Shown: positions 1 through 9,137 of the stretch, in pieces
Position numbering within the stretch: the stretch's first letter is position 1
Layout of the letters: each line of letters starts with the position of its first letter
From: an uncultured Stenotrophomonas sp.
GTDB lineage: Bacteria; Pseudomonadota; Gammaproteobacteria; Xanthomonadales; Xanthomonadaceae
Assembly (NCBI RefSeq): GCF_913778665.1
Contig: NZ_CAJYVQ010000011.1
Coordinates: 434,001 to 498,000 of the forward strand
Reading direction: 5' to 3'
Length of the DNA stretch: 64,000 nucleotides
Position numbers and translations under genes: made by a program
Notes under the pieces: generated by a model
Seen by the model: the letters and a program-made list of their open reading frames with translations, nothing else
The model's database searches: none
What the model was told of the DNA's origin: nothing

Positions 1-37
1 CGCCTTTCACTAAGAATGCGGAAATTCGCTTCGGCAG

Positions 38-946
38 ATGCCGACTCAAACCAAGGGCTGGATGCACTTGAATAATGGCGGAATCAATCGGCCAAGTCTG
101 CTCTCAGGGGGAGCGCAGGCGAAGGGCCAGGCCCCGAGTTCGGGCCGTATTCTGGCAGACATGGAGGGCCGGCAGGCAACCGCGTCGCCTCGTGCTGCGC
201 GCGTTTCCTCCGGCGGCAACCGTCGCCTCGGCCTGTGGCTCGCGATCGCGGGCACCGTGGTGGTCATTGCCGGCCTGACCGTGTGGGGCCTGTCCGGCAG
301 CGGCGATTATCGCGAGCCCGGTGAGTACTCACTGGCGCCGGAACCCGTGCACGCCACCGGCCATCCGGATCTTCCGGCCAGCGCTCCGCGCGATGGTGCA
401 GCGATGATTGTCGATGCGCCGGCTACCACGGGCGAACCGGCCCTGCCCGCGCCCGCGCCGGCACCGATGGAAACTGCGGCGGCCCCGGCCGAAACTGCTT
501 CGGCGGCCACCGCTGCAGCAGCTGCCGCCGGTACTGCGGCGGCGACGGGTGCGTCTTCACGCGGCGCCGCGCAGGCATCGCGCAGCAGCCGTGCCCCTGC
601 CGCTTCGTCAGCCGGCAGCAAGGGCAAGCAGGACGAGAACCTGCTCGGCACCCTGCTCGGCATCATCAAGGAAGAGGACAAGGCCAAGGGCAAGGCGAAG
701 GCCAGCACCCAGCCGCAAAGCATGGATGACCTGATCGCGCAGATCGAAGCCGACCAGCGCAAGCGCACCGAGGACGAGCGTGCCGCCTTCGAGCGCGTGG
801 CCAGCAAGAGGTCCGCCTCGACCGAATCGAACATCCAGGCCCAGCTGCGCGCCTGCCCGAGCCCGGCATCGTTGAAGGGCGTCGATTGCCGCCGCAGGAT
901 CTGTGCAGCGGTGAGCGGCAAGGACCCGGCCTGCCCGGCGATGTGA
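38..946 (+). CDS. Hypothetical Ala/Pro-rich protein with one membrane segment
   Basis: I do not recognise the family. The 302-residue product has a polar N-terminus, one hydrophobic segment at about residues 64-86 preceded by Arg residues, and then a long low-complexity Ala/Pro-rich stretch (about 130-200). A charged, Lys/Glu-rich part follows, and a short C-terminal tail holds four Cys. This suggests a bitopic inner-membrane protein with the bulk in the periplasm. The start is uncertain: ATG codons at 38, 62 and 161 are all in frame and none has a clear ribosome site. It is read away from the T6SS operon end and nothing ties it to secretion. Confidence 0.6.
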   Translation: MPTQTKGWMHLNNGGINRPSLLSGGAQAKGQAPSSGRILADMEGRQATASPRAARVSSGGNRRLGLWLAIAGTVVVIAGLTVWGLSGSGDYREPGEYSLAPEPVHATGHPDLPASAPRDGAAMIVDAPATTGEPALPAPAPAPMETAAAPAETASAATAAAAAAGTAAATGASSRGAAQASRSSRAPAASSAGSKGKQDENLLGTLLGIIKEEDKAKGKAKASTQPQSMDDLIAQIEADQRKRTEDERAAFERVASKRSASTESNIQAQLRACPSPASLKGVDCRRRICAAVSGKDPACPAM

Positions 947-959
947 ACTGCTTTTGTGG

Positions 960-976
960 GGTCGAGCCGTGCTCGA
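960..976. repeat. Short palindrome, REP-like
   Basis: GTCGAGC-CGT-GCTCGAC forms a 7-bp stem with a 3-base loop in the gap between two + strand genes. The arms resemble those of the GTAG-type element at 36919-36941, so it may be a degenerate SMAG/REP unit or a weak terminator of the upstream gene. There is no T tract. Confidence 0.4.
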
Positions 977-996
977 CGCTGCGGGGACGGATACCC

Positions 997-1194
997 GTGA
1001 AGATCGAACCGATCAGGCTCGTCTACATTGCGCTGGTGCTTGGCGTGTTCTGCGTGACCTCGCACTCGATGTACCACTATCTCGCACGCTTTTCACGCTG
1101 GCAGTCGAAGTCCAAGCGCTGGCTCGCCATCAGCCCATTACTGGGCTCCATGGCGCTGATCGTTTTTACCGTGTACTACGTCACGACGCATTAG
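997..1194 (+). CDS. Small two-segment membrane protein
   Basis: The 65-residue product starts at a GTG codon. Two hydrophobic segments (about residues 6-22 and 43-62) flank a basic loop rich in Arg, Lys, Ser and Trp, so it is probably a small inner-membrane hairpin protein. No family is recognised. The frame is open further upstream to an ATG at 886, but that would overlap the preceding gene and the palindrome, so GTG 997 is preferred. Moderate confidence that it is coding. Confidence 0.5.
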   Translation: MKIEPIRLVYIALVLGVFCVTSHSMYHYLARFSRWQSKSKRWLAISPLLGSMALIVFTVYYVTTH

Positions 1195-1232
1195 CAGGGC
1201 GAGCACACGATCCAGTCCCCACCGACTGGGGC

Positions 1233-2276
1233 TCAGGAGCCGCCGGTGGTCCACGGCAGAAGCGCCAGCAGAACCATCGGCGCAAGCACGATCACTGCAT
1301 TGAACAGGGCCGGCAGCAACCAGCGAACCCATAGCGCGCCTGTCCACTGCTGCGGGTGCGCCGCTGGGTTGGGCGATGCCTTCATCGTCAGAGCATCCAC
1401 CTCACCGGCCAACGCATCGGGCCAGGCAACACGTGGGGCACGGCGCAGCAGCCAGAATCCCGCCAGTTCGAACCAGAACACGAGGCTGCCCGGAAACAGG
1501 ATATGAAGCCATCCGGAAAGCCCGCTGACGCGGTGGTCACGATCAATCCGAGGATCGAACACGAGCCGCTCCAACTGCACCAGGTCGGCCTGGACCCCGT
1601 CCCATGGCGGAGGGGCCGCGCTCGCAGGAAGTGTGCTCATGTCGCCGTTCATGTAGTGCCGAAGAAATTCCCATAGATCTTCGGGACCGGCATCGTTGAG
1701 CGCAGGCTCAGACAGGGGCAGGAACGTATCGATCTGGCGACCGCCTGGCGCCAGCGCAACGACGGCAAGCACTTGAACTGGCATGGACACATGCTTGCCG
1801 CGGACCGAATCCGATCTGCTGATGGGCACCACGGTATCGTAGTCCAGACTTTGCCAGCCCCTGCTTGGGCCCAACCAAGCGTAGAACTTTCGAAGCCGCC
1901 GACTGAGCACCACCGGCGGCTCCGCAGGTTTGCGATAGAGATGAAGGGCCAACGCGAGGCAGCCGATCATGCCGGCAAAAAACAGCGCTGCCAGCACTAT
2001 CAGATGCGGCCAGCCTTGCGCCCCGCCTTTGATGCTCAGCATCACGTTCATCGCCATGCTGAACAGCGGTAGCAGCGCCATCAGCGAGAGCACAAATAGA
2101 AAGCCCCGGTTCGAGGACCGCCTCCAGGTCGAAAACACCAGGCAGTTCTCATCGATCCACTGAACCGCGCGACCAGGGCCCACACGTGCGCATCCCGGCA
2201 GACCCGCGTCCGCCAGGAAATGGCCCCAGTAACCATTCCGCTCTGGAAGCACCTGGAATCCAGCCATCGCCGTCAC
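1233..2276 (-). CDS. DUF6708-like membrane protein, candidate T6SS immunity protein
   Basis: The product is 347 residues from GTG 2276 (an ATG at 2267 is also possible). An N-terminal soluble part is followed by a hydrophobic hairpin (about 57-110), a central soluble domain, and further hydrophobic segments near the C-terminus (about 258-278 and 318-342). The layout, and a conserved segment of the type WEFLRHYMNGDMSTLP, match the next three membrane proteins upstream in the same arm, so the four appear to be paralogues. The family resembles DUF6708 by recollection; no search was run. It is the last gene of the leftward arm, and its start overlaps the stop of the gene before it (GTGA). The position downstream of a VasX-like pore-forming effector suggests a membrane immunity role; this is inference. 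Confidence 0.65.
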   Translation of the reverse strand: MTAMAGFQVLPERNGYWGHFLADAGLPGCARVGPGRAVQWIDENCLVFSTWRRSSNRGFLFVLSLMALLPLFSMAMNVMLSIKGGAQGWPHLIVLAALFFAGMIGCLALALHLYRKPAEPPVVLSRRLRKFYAWLGPSRGWQSLDYDTVVPISRSDSVRGKHVSMPVQVLAVVALAPGGRQIDTFLPLSEPALNDAGPEDLWEFLRHYMNGDMSTLPASAAPPPWDGVQADLVQLERLVFDPRIDRDHRVSGLSGWLHILFPGSLVFWFELAGFWLLRRAPRVAWPDALAGEVDALTMKASPNPAAHPQQWTGALWVRWLLPALFNAVIVLAPMVLLALLPWTTGGS

Positions 2277-3319
2277 CGTGCCTCGTCCGTGCGTTTCTTC
2301 AACAGTTGCCGCACCTCATCATTGCGAGCCATCGATGCGGCTATCGATTCTTTCCAGAAGCGCTCCATCTCATCTGCACGCCCTCCTGCATGATCGACCC
2401 GCCCGTACACCGCCGGCGCGCGGAGCGGCGGCACACTGGAGGCCTCAGATGCTCCGCGACGGACCACGGCCGCCGGCCAGACGGGCCTTCGGCACAACTT
2501 CATCGCCAGGAAGCGGAACAGCGCCCAGGGCAAGGTGAGCGGCAGTGCAATCCACATCAGCCCTGCGCCCGCAGAAGAGACATGAATGATGAACGCATTG
2601 CGGAAGCTCGGCACTACCGATGTATAGAGCTGCAATGGCGGAAACGGAAGCGCGAAACGCCCCTCTTCCATGAAACGCCGGATCATTTCCCAGTGTGCGA
2701 GCACAACGGCGGGGTTCGAACCGCAATCCGAGCCTACTGCAAAGGTGTGCACGACCTGATCGCCGCGCATCACCATGCCTCTCAGGTCGTAGGTGTAACC
2801 CTCGTCGGGCCCCATCGGTTTGTCCCTGCCAATGATGAAGCGGACATCCGACCAGGGTGCAGAGATCACCTTGTTGCGTCCGCCTGTGAAGACATGCACC
2901 TGACGCGCGGTTCGATCAAAGCGGATCGGGTAGTACTGATACCTGAAAACATCCCGCAGTATCAGCATCCAGAAGACAAATCCCAAAAACGCGAGAACAA
3001 GCGCAATCACGCCGGCGGCGACATAGATAGCATCAAGTGACTGCGCTTTGTTCTCGGTAGTGATCGCCGCATGCAGCATCGCAATGATGAAGATCGCACC
3101 CAGGCTCACAAAGACGCTGCCGCCCATCAGAGCCCACCCCCGGTACAAGAAATGCCGATCCACGTACTCCATGCAGTCGGCATCCATTCCGATGATGCCC
3201 TTATCGATTGGTGTAAACGTGGAGGAGTCGAACTGGCGCATATCGGCGCCTTCTTCATACTTGGACAGGGGGCGATTGTTGCGGTAGCGCTGGGCCAGCC
3301 AGCCGGCGAACTGGCTCAT
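2273..3319 (-). CDS. DUF6708-like membrane protein, candidate T6SS immunity protein
   Basis: The 348-residue product is read from ATG 3319, chosen because GGGAG sits 7 bases upstream; an open frame extends to 3451 but codes for an unconvincing N-terminus. Two hydrophobic segments lie at about residues 38-62 and 74-100. A soluble domain follows with the pattern FDRTARQVHVF...APWSDVRFI and WEMIRRFMEEG, then a hydrophobic segment at about 240-270 and a charged tail. It is the nearest relative of the protein encoded immediately downstream and overlaps it by 4 bases, so the two are translationally coupled. Proposed role: protection against the VasX-like toxin at 5901-9137 or a former occupant of that site; not demonstrable from sequence. 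Confidence 0.65.
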   Translation of the reverse strand: MSQFAGWLAQRYRNNRPLSKYEEGADMRQFDSSTFTPIDKGIIGMDADCMEYVDRHFLYRGWALMGGSVFVSLGAIFIIAMLHAAITTENKAQSLDAIYVAAGVIALVLAFLGFVFWMLILRDVFRYQYYPIRFDRTARQVHVFTGGRNKVISAPWSDVRFIIGRDKPMGPDEGYTYDLRGMVMRGDQVVHTFAVGSDCGSNPAVVLAHWEMIRRFMEEGRFALPFPPLQLYTSVVPSFRNAFIIHVSSAGAGLMWIALPLTLPWALFRFLAMKLCRRPVWPAAVVRRGASEASSVPPLRAPAVYGRVDHAGGRADEMERFWKESIAASMARNDEVRQLLKKRTDEAR

Positions 3320-3395
3320 CGCCCATCTCCCATGTTCGTGAAAGCAACCTTGCACCGGGCCGGTACCCGGTGAGCAATCCCGTGTTGATGAACAT

Positions 3396-3554
3396 TCATC
3401 CCAACGAGCGCTCGATCGAGTAGATGATGTAGAGGCCCGCCCCAACGCCAAGCGCGGTACAGATCAGCGGCCATGGTTTCTCCAGGAAGCCAAGTCTGGG
3501 ATTGTCCCGCCAATCCCAACTCCGGCGTCGCCTGAAACGGTCAATTGCACTGGA
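3396..3554 (-). pseudogene. Possible remnant of a small membrane protein gene
   Basis: In the 277-bp gap between two DUF6708-like genes one minus-strand frame reads through a plausible protein end: a basic stretch, then DNPRLGFLEKPWP, a hydrophobic segment, and IYSIERSLG before a stop at 3396. There is no ATG, GTG or TTG start in the open stretch and a stop codon lies just upstream. This fits the 3' remnant of a lost gene in the array. It could also be chance, so confidence is low. Confidence 0.3.
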
Positions 3555-3596
3555 TCATCAATACTCCTGATCTCAGCCAGACTTGACAGCATCCTG

Positions 3597-4658
3597 CTAT
3601 AGGAACGCGACTTTAAGAAAAAGACCAATGGGCACCATCCAAGCGATTACGCCAAGCGTCATGGAAACCTGCAAAAGACTCTTACTCTTGTTCGTGACCT
3701 CGGCATAGCGCCGGCCTTTTGCTTTCAGCGGGGAGTTGCTCTCCATACTCTCGAACCTGCCCGGCCATGGTCCTGTTTCCTTCAAGCCCAATGGCCCCTT
3801 GGATATCCAAGCCCCAATCAGCTCTGTGACTTGCAATGGCGTAATCAACATGATCCACAGCATGTTGCAAATAACCAGCCAGGGCGTCCATGACTTTTCC
3901 CCCATCCATCGCTGGCGGAGCATTTCACCCGTCCATATGCTCACCGCTAGTTGCTTCGCCCAGCACATACGAGGCGAGACAATTTGGAACTTAGGAAGCC
4001 CATCATGCGGCCCATCCATAAATTGCTTGAAGAAGCCGTAGCGCTGAGCTCCTGCGCCAATGAGGTCACCCTTCGCCGCGATGAATTCTGATCGGACAAC
4101 GCCTGTATCTTCGTCAACATCCGCGAGGATTAGCTGATATGTGACTGCACCACCCGCAGCATGGACAATCTGAACAATGCGAATGAATGGCTTGAGAGCA
4201 CGCCAGTCGTATGTATTTGCGCCTGCCTTACTGAAAACCGTGACAATCCTCTCGATCCTATCCATCAAAAGTGGCTCGGCCCGGTTACCACTTCGAACTG
4301 CGTTAAACACATTAATACCGACAGCGACACTTAGCAGCAATGCCAAGACCATTACAGCCACCGGGATCGAGTTCGCCTGCCCTGCCGCAGCCATTTTCGG
4401 AATTAATTTTAGGATTGCAGCATCTATGGGAACAAGCGAGAAAAGAAAAATTATCGCCACCCCCTTACCAGCGGAAACCGAGGCGACATCGGGCGCAGCA
4501 ATCAACACTTCATCATTTATATCCAGAACGAAATCGGGACCACCCGCCTCCACCCTGTTCAGAAGCAGCGGATACATTGCCCCGCCCTGCCCTTGGACGG
4601 GCCTGCTCATATCCAGAACTTCGACTTGCGGCGAAACGCAATCTCCCAATTCAACCAT
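3597..4658 (-). CDS. DUF6708-like membrane protein, candidate T6SS immunity protein
   Basis: The 353-residue product is read from ATG 4658 (AGGAG upstream). It closely resembles the next gene upstream (4833-5867). Shared landmarks are GGAMYPLLLNR near the N-terminus, the SAGKG motif before the first hydrophobic pair (about residues 80-145), LKPFIRIVQIVHAAGG, TYQLILADV, KGDLIGAGA, and ISKGPLGLKETGPWP after a third hydrophobic stretch. The C-terminus ends in a fourth hydrophobic segment. This pair forms one subfamily and the two genes nearer the operon end form another. The base composition is more AT-rich than in the core tss genes. A role as membrane-embedded immunity protein is inferred from its place after a pore-forming effector. 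Confidence 0.65.
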   Translation of the reverse strand: MVELGDCVSPQVEVLDMSRPVQGQGGAMYPLLLNRVEAGGPDFVLDINDEVLIAAPDVASVSAGKGVAIIFLFSLVPIDAAILKLIPKMAAAGQANSIPVAVMVLALLLSVAVGINVFNAVRSGNRAEPLLMDRIERIVTVFSKAGANTYDWRALKPFIRIVQIVHAAGGAVTYQLILADVDEDTGVVRSEFIAAKGDLIGAGAQRYGFFKQFMDGPHDGLPKFQIVSPRMCWAKQLAVSIWTGEMLRQRWMGEKSWTPWLVICNMLWIMLITPLQVTELIGAWISKGPLGLKETGPWPGRFESMESNSPLKAKGRRYAEVTNKSKSLLQVSMTLGVIAWMVPIGLFLKVAFL

Positions 4659-4832
4659 TACCGCCCGCCTCTCCTGATAGCAGGGCCGCCACGCTCGACG
4701 CGGCGCAGTCGCGAGCGAAAAGCAGCGGGCCATCTTGCTCGCAACTATTGCGCTGAGCCTGCCCGGGCAGACAACCACCCAGACTCCTGCCGCCGCGCCA
4801 ATTGACTCCCACCATCCATATCATCGAGTAAC

Positions 4833-5867
4833 TCAACGCTGGATGGCGAAATAGAAGAGACCGAAGAGAAGTATCCAGACGAAGACCCCCAAGGCGAGCG
4901 CAATAACAATTATTATCCTTGAAATAGGGGTAACGTCGCCATAGCGATCCGCCTTCGACTTCAGGACAGAGTCGTCCTTCAACGCATCAAATCGCGACGG
5001 CCAAGGGCCCGTTTCCTTAACTCCGAATGGCCCCTTGGAAATCCAAGCGGCGATCAGCTCTGACAGCTGAAATGGCATCAGCAACACGGTCCAAAGCAAA
5101 CTTACTAACGTGATAGCGGGCGTCCAAGGCTGCTGACCCAGCAAGCACTTACGAGTCGCACCTAAGGTCCAGATACTCACCGCCATCCGCTTAAGCCAGC
5201 CCATGCGCGACGAAACCAACTGGAACCTGGGAAGATCGGAAAGGGAACCCTCCATGAAAACCTGAAAGAACCCAAATCTATGAGCACCCGCGCCTATCAG
5301 ATCACCCTTGCCCGCGACAAATTCCGAGCGCACTTTACCGGTATCATCCTCAACGTCCGCCAGTATCAACTGGTACGTAACCGAGCCACCCGCAGCATGC
5401 ACAACCTGAATGATACGAATAAATGGTTTTAGCGAACTCCAATTGTAGACCTCGCCTTCAGAGCCACTGTAATGGGTAACGGTCTGGTCCAGCCTATTAA
5501 AAAGAATCGGTTCCAGGCGATCACCATTGCGCACCGCCCTGAAAACAAATACGGCCGCCGCAGCACCCAGGACGGCAACCAGAAAAACCATAATTAAAGG
5601 AAAAACCAACTTCGATGCATCCTCCAAGAGCATCGGCAAAAATCCAAGAACAACGCCAATTATCAGAACAATCGCGAACAACAAAATGACCGCGATGCCT
5701 TTACCAGCTGAAATTGAATTGACGTCCGGAACAACAACTAAAGCATCCTCGTTTACGTCGAGGATAAAATCAGGACCGCCATCCTCGGTGCGACGCAAGA
5801 GCAGCGGATACATCTTTCCGCCACGCCCCTGCACGGCGCCATTCATATCCATCACGTCAATCTTCAT
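4833..5867 (-). CDS. DUF6708-like membrane protein, best candidate immunity partner of the VasX-like effector
   Basis: The 344-residue product is a close paralogue of 3597-4658. It has four hydrophobic regions (about residues 60-110 as a pair, 250-275 and 318-340) and a central soluble domain containing LKPFIRIIQVVHAAGG and GKGDLIGAGAHRFGFF. It starts only 33 bp after the stop of the VasX-like effector, which makes it the most likely cognate immunity protein. VasX toxins of Vibrio are neutralised by the membrane protein TsiV2; I see no specific sequence link to TsiV2, so the analogy is positional. The DNA is more AT-rich than the core T6SS genes. Confidence 0.65.
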   Translation of the reverse strand: MKIDVMDMNGAVQGRGGKMYPLLLRRTEDGGPDFILDVNEDALVVVPDVNSISAGKGIAVILLFAIVLIIGVVLGFLPMLLEDASKLVFPLIMVFLVAVLGAAAAVFVFRAVRNGDRLEPILFNRLDQTVTHYSGSEGEVYNWSSLKPFIRIIQVVHAAGGSVTYQLILADVEDDTGKVRSEFVAGKGDLIGAGAHRFGFFQVFMEGSLSDLPRFQLVSSRMGWLKRMAVSIWTLGATRKCLLGQQPWTPAITLVSLLWTVLLMPFQLSELIAAWISKGPFGVKETGPWPSRFDALKDDSVLKSKADRYGDVTPISRIIIVIALALGVFVWILLFGLFYFAIQR

Positions 5868-5900
5868 TCAGTCACCAATCCGCATTTCTTTTTCTCAACC

Positions 5901-8900
5901 TCAATCTGCAGCAACAACTGATTCAACTATTCCTGCAGCGCTTGGTAACACGATCTCTGGGCTATTATTTTTATCCGGCCACATCCGAGCAGTAACTCGC
6001 ACTCTCTTCAATTGATTCGTGACGTAAACCACCCTCCACATCACGCCATTTGCCTCGCTCCTCCTAAGCGTAGCTCCGCCGGTTGTCGGCGATGCCAAAC
6101 CTCTATTCTGAGCCTCAAGCCCTTCCGAAATGCGATACATATCGACCAAACCCTGGCGCAAATCCGAGCCAATGGGCCGATTAGAGGATGCCTCCAACAG
6201 ACGCCCATCTTCCATCTCAAGCGAAATGCTATAGCTCAGCCAACCCTTTCCAGGCACCACATCGGGAGCATCAATGACCACGTCCACGGTCCCTCCAAAT
6301 CGGAAGCCCATGATGGATTGTCCGTGCCGCCAAACCGCAGTTACGGAGAACGGTATAACGAATAATTTCTCAAGAACAGCCCGCTCCTCCTCAGCATTCT
6401 GATATTTGGTCTTTATGCCAAAGACACAAGACCTCAACCAAACCTGCAACGGATTGTCACGCTTGTCCTCAGCTGACACCAGAAAGTAAAGACCTGCAAT
6501 TGCGGCGCCCACAGCGATGATAGCCCATACAATTGGACCTCCTAGCGAAATAAGGCCCAAACTCACCGCGCCACCACCGATCGTCGCAGCACCACTGACA
6601 GTCAGCAAAATACCTGCAGCCATCATTCGGCTGCCTGCATCGTAGTCCTTGTCCCCAATCAGACCGGCGGCATCAGATAGAGTCATCACGCCCGCGATGA
6701 TGCCCGCCGCACCTCCAAGGACACCGCCGATCGCAGTTGCCCGCACGGCGACAACCCCTGCGACTCTCGATGCCAAGTACGCACGCAGAGTAAGCATCGC
6801 ACCAGCCACTTCCAGAGCAGCCCCACTAAAACCAAGGATCGACGCGGCCATCTTTGCATATGCTTCAACCGAGGGCTTGTCCTCCACTTCCTTCAACGAG
6901 GCCATAAAGGCAACAGTTTGAAATCCGGCGGCCCACACTGCCAAGCTCCCAGCTGCGCCACCATTCTTCAGCAGGGCAATTGCACGGGTGCTCCATCCTC
7001 CTGACGTTGCTCGGGGCAGTGACTGCATAGCAGCAGGCGCGGCAACCACAGATACGGATGCATTTCTTGCGCGAGCAGCCGTCACACGGGCGGCTTCATC
7101 AGCCAGCTCGCGCTGAGCGCGCTGGGCGGCTTGCTCAATCAGCCCCTGCTTACGAAGTTGCTCATATATTTTCTCCATACTCGAACTGAGCGGCGTTCTT
7201 GTGAACTTTCGCCCACGACTCGCTGCCGCGGCTGCTTTACTCTGAGCGCGCACCCTGCGATTGACCTGACGACTCACTTCACGCGCTTGCTGTCCAGTTA
7301 GAGATTCCAGCTCAATGACGTCACCCCACTGTATCCGCAGTAGTGGAATCTTCTTCCGCCCAGCCTCCCCCAGTTCATCCGTGACATCGGCAAGGTTGAT
7401 TGAGGATCGGCGCACACCTTCTGGGTCCACCGATCGCTGCAACCTGGCCTCTAGCTTGTGCCCCCATGCACTCTCCTTGTTATCGCGAATGAAATCCGCA
7501 ACGGTGACCACTTCCAGAACAGGCTGCACTGCAGTACGGAACCACAGAGCACCCGCGATGGAAAAAACCCGCAGATTCTTGAACCCAGCAAACTTGATAT
7601 CAGTGAGCATTCCCTGCGCACCGGTAATCATGTTTCGAATTGCTTCATCCGTTGCCAATGCATTTCGATAGGCCGCGACACGCACCGGGCCGGGCTTCCA
7701 CTTCGGGTCCGGCGGGTTCCCTGCCAAGTGGGACTGAAGTTGCGCGGTGAATGCTGCGTGCTCGTCAAGCCACGACTGATATACGCTATAACTTGATTTA
7801 ATGATGCCCTGAACATCAGCAGCCTTGTTCTCTGCAATATTTGCAAGCAAGCTCTTCTGACCGCCAGTGATCACCCAATACCAGAGATTATTTTCAGCGG
7901 GCTTCTCAAATTCCTTGACCATGTTCTTGCGATCGGCTTCGCAGAGTGCGCCACCGCCCAGTACAGCTGCAGTCTGACAGACCATCTCCAGAACGCTCTC
8001 GGGTTCAGCCACGTCGAAGTCATGCTTTACGCACGTCTGCAAAGCCCAGCCGTTCGCGAAGGAGCTGCAATCCTCGACATGTGCGTCCAGCAGTTCCGGA
8101 AGGTTTCCAATCTCCGCCTTGAAACTTGACTCGAAGCTTTCAATCTTCGACGAGTCTATTTTGTCCAGATAGTCCTCGACCCACTCTTCGGCCTTTTCGG
8201 CGCCACCAGCTTTCCAAGAGGCCCCAATCTGCTCGATCAAACGCTTGACTGCGATCTGCCTGCTGTATTTCTGATTGATTCTTTCGATACTCAGGCGCCG
8301 CAGGCTTGCAAAATGCCGAATTTCCATGGCAATACCCATCGGATCGTGCAGGTAAACCGCAACACCGCCACCTTCGTGCATTCCCGCCATTCGCGAGGCA
8401 ATAGCTGAAGCTCGCCCAGAATAATCGGCTCCGGGCGTAATGCTCTCGGCATACACCTGGTGCTTCCCTGTGAATTCAGCAGCATACTCGCTCAACTTTC
8501 CCAGGCCCTTTCCAAAAAGGCATGCCTGAGGATGCGCAAGCGATCCGGCTTTTGCGGCGGACATCAAGTCAGGAACCGAGTAGACCTGAAAGCGCCTTTC
8601 CACGTAGGTGGGATCGATGTCGGGATCTTCCGAGCTTCGCTCAGGCATCGCCTTTCCTAGCAACCCAGCTTCGTACACTGCGAGCTGATGCTCGGTCTGC
8701 ACGACACTGAAGTAGGCCAGCCAGATTCGCTTAGCCTGCTTCGGATCCCGAATCGAGAATGCGGCCGAACGCACATTGTGGTCAGTCCTTCCACATTGCG
8801 CTTCGGTTGGTTCCGCGGTTGTTGTCGACGTCATTTCAGAAAGTGAGCCGTCGGCGCCCACTACGAACGACCTCCAGGTACCCGCACCACGCTCATCCAG

Positions 8901-9137
8901 CATGTAAAGGTAGCCTTGGCTCAGCATGCGTAATGCAAGCACCCCAGCACTCAGACTGTAGTCTTGACCATCGAGGCTCGCCGCCTGGGTCTGGGCTACC
9001 GTTTCTTTCGGTGTGTAGGCAAAGCGCATTGGCAGGATCGGAAAACCTGCCTTGTCGCACTTCTTGCAGTCGCCAAAGGGTGCCGTGTTCTGTACCGAAC
9101 GCTTGACACTTCCCGCAATCGCGGCGCCATCAGCCAT
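5901..9137 (-). CDS. VasX-like T6SS effector (BTH_I2691-type), predicted pore-forming toxin
   Basis: The 1078-residue product begins with a region typical of VasX N-termini: a C24-x-x-C27 pair in DCKKCDKAGFPILPMRFA. A long, mostly helical middle part follows. A cluster of hydrophobic, Gly/Ala-rich segments lies between about residues 727 and 886, and then a soluble C-terminal tail. This order (VasX_N, then membrane-inserting segments) is that of VasX and the BTH_I2691 effector family, which permeabilise membranes of target cells. The gene overlaps the DUF4123 adaptor gene by 8 bases, and that one overlaps vgrG by 14. The cassette vgrG - DUF4123 - effector - membrane proteins is a standard T6SS effector module. 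Family assignment is from motif recognition; pore formation is inferred. Confidence 0.8.
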   Translation of the reverse strand: MADGAAIAGSVKRSVQNTAPFGDCKKCDKAGFPILPMRFAYTPKETVAQTQAASLDGQDYSLSAGVLALRMLSQGYLYMLDERGAGTWRSFVVGADGSLSEMTSTTTAEPTEAQCGRTDHNVRSAAFSIRDPKQAKRIWLAYFSVVQTEHQLAVYEAGLLGKAMPERSSEDPDIDPTYVERRFQVYSVPDLMSAAKAGSLAHPQACLFGKGLGKLSEYAAEFTGKHQVYAESITPGADYSGRASAIASRMAGMHEGGGVAVYLHDPMGIAMEIRHFASLRRLSIERINQKYSRQIAVKRLIEQIGASWKAGGAEKAEEWVEDYLDKIDSSKIESFESSFKAEIGNLPELLDAHVEDCSSFANGWALQTCVKHDFDVAEPESVLEMVCQTAAVLGGGALCEADRKNMVKEFEKPAENNLWYWVITGGQKSLLANIAENKAADVQGIIKSSYSVYQSWLDEHAAFTAQLQSHLAGNPPDPKWKPGPVRVAAYRNALATDEAIRNMITGAQGMLTDIKFAGFKNLRVFSIAGALWFRTAVQPVLEVVTVADFIRDNKESAWGHKLEARLQRSVDPEGVRRSSINLADVTDELGEAGRKKIPLLRIQWGDVIELESLTGQQAREVSRQVNRRVRAQSKAAAAASRGRKFTRTPLSSSMEKIYEQLRKQGLIEQAAQRAQRELADEAARVTAARARNASVSVVAAPAAMQSLPRATSGGWSTRAIALLKNGGAAGSLAVWAAGFQTVAFMASLKEVEDKPSVEAYAKMAASILGFSGAALEVAGAMLTLRAYLASRVAGVVAVRATAIGGVLGGAAGIIAGVMTLSDAAGLIGDKDYDAGSRMMAAGILLTVSGAATIGGGAVSLGLISLGGPIVWAIIAVGAAIAGLYFLVSAEDKRDNPLQVWLRSCVFGIKTKYQNAEEERAVLEKLFVIPFSVTAVWRHGQSIMGFRFGGTVDVVIDAPDVVPGKGWLSYSISLEMEDGRLLEASSNRPIGSDLRQGLVDMYRISEGLEAQNRGLASPTTGGATLRRSEANGVMWRVVYVTNQLKRVRVTARMWPDKNNSPEIVLPSAAGIVESVVAAD

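Noticed and set aside
3316..3519. A 67-codon minus-strand frame upstream of the DUF6708-like gene at 2273-3319
   Set aside because: It lies in a different frame from the plausible remnant at 3396-3554, has no ribosome site, and reads as non-protein sequence.
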